Shown one piece after another: positions 63,217-64,000 of a stretch of DNA of 64,000 nucleotides. Position 1 is the first letter of the stretch, and each line of letters starts with the position of its first letter. Location: contig NZ_RLII01000003.1 of NCBI RefSeq assembly GCF_004102745.1, forward strand, positions 186,001 to 250,000, read 5' to 3'. The notes under the pieces are model-generated. The model was not told where the DNA came from. It did not search any database and saw only the letters and a list, made by a program, of their open reading frames with translations. This DNA is from Acetivibrio mesophilus. GTDB lineage: Bacteria; Bacillota; Clostridia; Acetivibrionales; Acetivibrionaceae. Both the position numbers and the translations under genes were made by a program.

Positions 63217-64000
63217 ATGAAATACGTATTAATACTGGGAGACGGAATGGCTGACTATCCCCTTTCCCAACTGGACAATAAAACACCTCTGCAATATGCA
63301 AAAAAGCCCAATATCGATTTTCTTGCGCAAAACGCTGAGGTTGGCATGGTAAAGACCATCCCGGAAGGTATTCCCCCGGGAAGTGATGCCGCAAATCTTT
63401 CGGTCATGGGTTACAGCCCAAAGATTTATTATACCGGGCGCTCGCCCCTTGAAGCAATAAGCATGGGGATTGACCTTTCGGACACGGATGTAGCCATAAG
63501 ATGCAACCTGGTCACTCTATCGGAAGATGAAAAATATGACCAAAAAACCATGATTGACTACAGTTCCGATGAAATATCTTCTGAGGAAGCAAAAGAGCTT
63601 ATTGGCGAGGTAAACAAGCATTTTAAGAGTGACAGCATGTGCTTCTATCCCGGCATAAGCTATCGCCACTGCATGGTGTGGAATAACGGTTCTACGGGAT
63701 TAAAGCTTACTCCTCCCCATGACATACTGGAAAAGAAAATCACCGACTATCTCCCCTCTGGAGAAAGCACTAAAATACTTTTGGATATGATGATTAAAAG
63801 CTATGATATTTTAAAGGATCATCCCGTTAACAAGGCTAGAGTTAGTAGAGGACTTCGTCCTGCCAATTCCATATGGCTCTGGGGAGAAGGCAAAAAGCCG
63901 AGCATTCCGAAGTTCTATGATAAGTATAAGCTAAATGGCTCCGTTATTTCTGCCGTTGACCTTATTAAAGGAATAGGTATTCTGGCCGGGCTTAGAAATG
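63217..64000 (+). CDS. apgM: Cofactor-independent phosphoglycerate mutase (ApgM type), C-terminus outside window
   Basis: The first 261 residues of a phosphoglycerate mutase of the archaeal/ApgM branch, translated by hand. It interconverts 3- and 2-phosphoglycerate in glycolysis. It begins MKYVLILGDGMADYPLSQLD with the metal-binding Asp, then PPGSDAANLSVMGY with the phospho-accepting Ser, and GRSPLEAISMGI and YPGISYRHCMVW further on. AAAGGAATTGATTTT precedes the ATG at 63217. The reading frame is open to the window edge. Confidence 0.9.
   Translation, partial: MKYVLILGDGMADYPLSQLDNKTPLQYAKKPNIDFLAQNAEVGMVKTIPEGIPPGSDAANLSVMGYSPKIYYTGRSPLEAISMGIDLSDTDVAIRCNLVTLSEDEKYDQKTMIDYSSDEISSEEAKELIGEVNKHFKSDSMCFYPGISYRHCMVWNNGSTGLKLTPPHDILEKKITDYLPSGESTKILLDMMIKSYDILKDHPVNKARVSRGLRPANSIWLWGEGKKPSIPKFYDKYKLNGSVISAVDLIKGIGILAGLRN

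Overview
The window reads as chromosome of a low-GC, spore-forming, cellulolytic Firmicute close to Acetivibrio (Clostridium) thermocellus. The evidence is a type I dockerin on a GH43 enzyme, cellulosome-type CBM3 modules, a SigI/RsgI pair whose sensor carries an arabinose-binding domain, a GH3 beta-glucosidase very like A. thermocellus BglB, SLH surface proteins and sporulation genes (ylbJ, spoVM). The species call rests on remembered protein similarity and was not searched.

Layout. 1-5.4 kb: purine permease (cut by the window edge), AEC transporter, an unusual PEP/pyruvate-binding protein and a YmaF-like protein. 5.5-7.4 kb: a decayed accessory patch with fragments of an IS21-type helper ATPase, a DDE transposase, a HINT/immunity-like gene and a small membrane protein. 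7.4-14.1 kb: bglB, then a secreted CBM3/vWA protein and a stalk-domain protein. 14.2-22.5 kb: housekeeping block of pgsA, thioesterase, pfkA, DUF2007, the RNA-binding regulator TRAP, dnaE and phosphoglucomutase. 22.7-29.1 kb: a 1888-residue SLH surface protein and a small membrane protein. 29.1-36.2 kb: about 0.9 kb without a gene, a chemoreceptor, a DegS/DegU-type pair and a DUF362 protein. 36.5-44.9 kb: a CBM3-bearing metalloprotease divergent from a lipoprotein serpin, then GH43-dockerin, sigI and rsgI. 44.9-51.7 kb: ylbJ, a coiled-coil protein, coaD, rsmD, recG, rpmB, the tiny spoVM, a YeaQ-type protein and a membrane-anchored hypothetical. 51.7-64 kb: GGDEF protein, nth, glgA, HD-GYP protein, htrA, histidine kinase/response regulator, a short coiled coil, an OadG-like protein, an amidohydrolase and apgM (cut by the window edge).

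How they fit together. SigI/RsgI probably sense arabinose-decorated hemicellulose outside the cell and control genes such as the adjacent GH43. BglB, phosphoglucomutase, PfkA, GlgA and ApgM handle the resulting sugar flux. HtrA with the kinase/regulator upstream looks like an envelope-stress operon. The strongest oddities are a vWA domain interrupted by a pilus-type domain, a CBM3-fused metalloprotease facing a serpin, an ATT start for rsmD, a TTG-started TRAP gene, a 23-codon spoVM, and the decayed toxin/transposon patch. No tRNA, rRNA or CRISPR array was seen.
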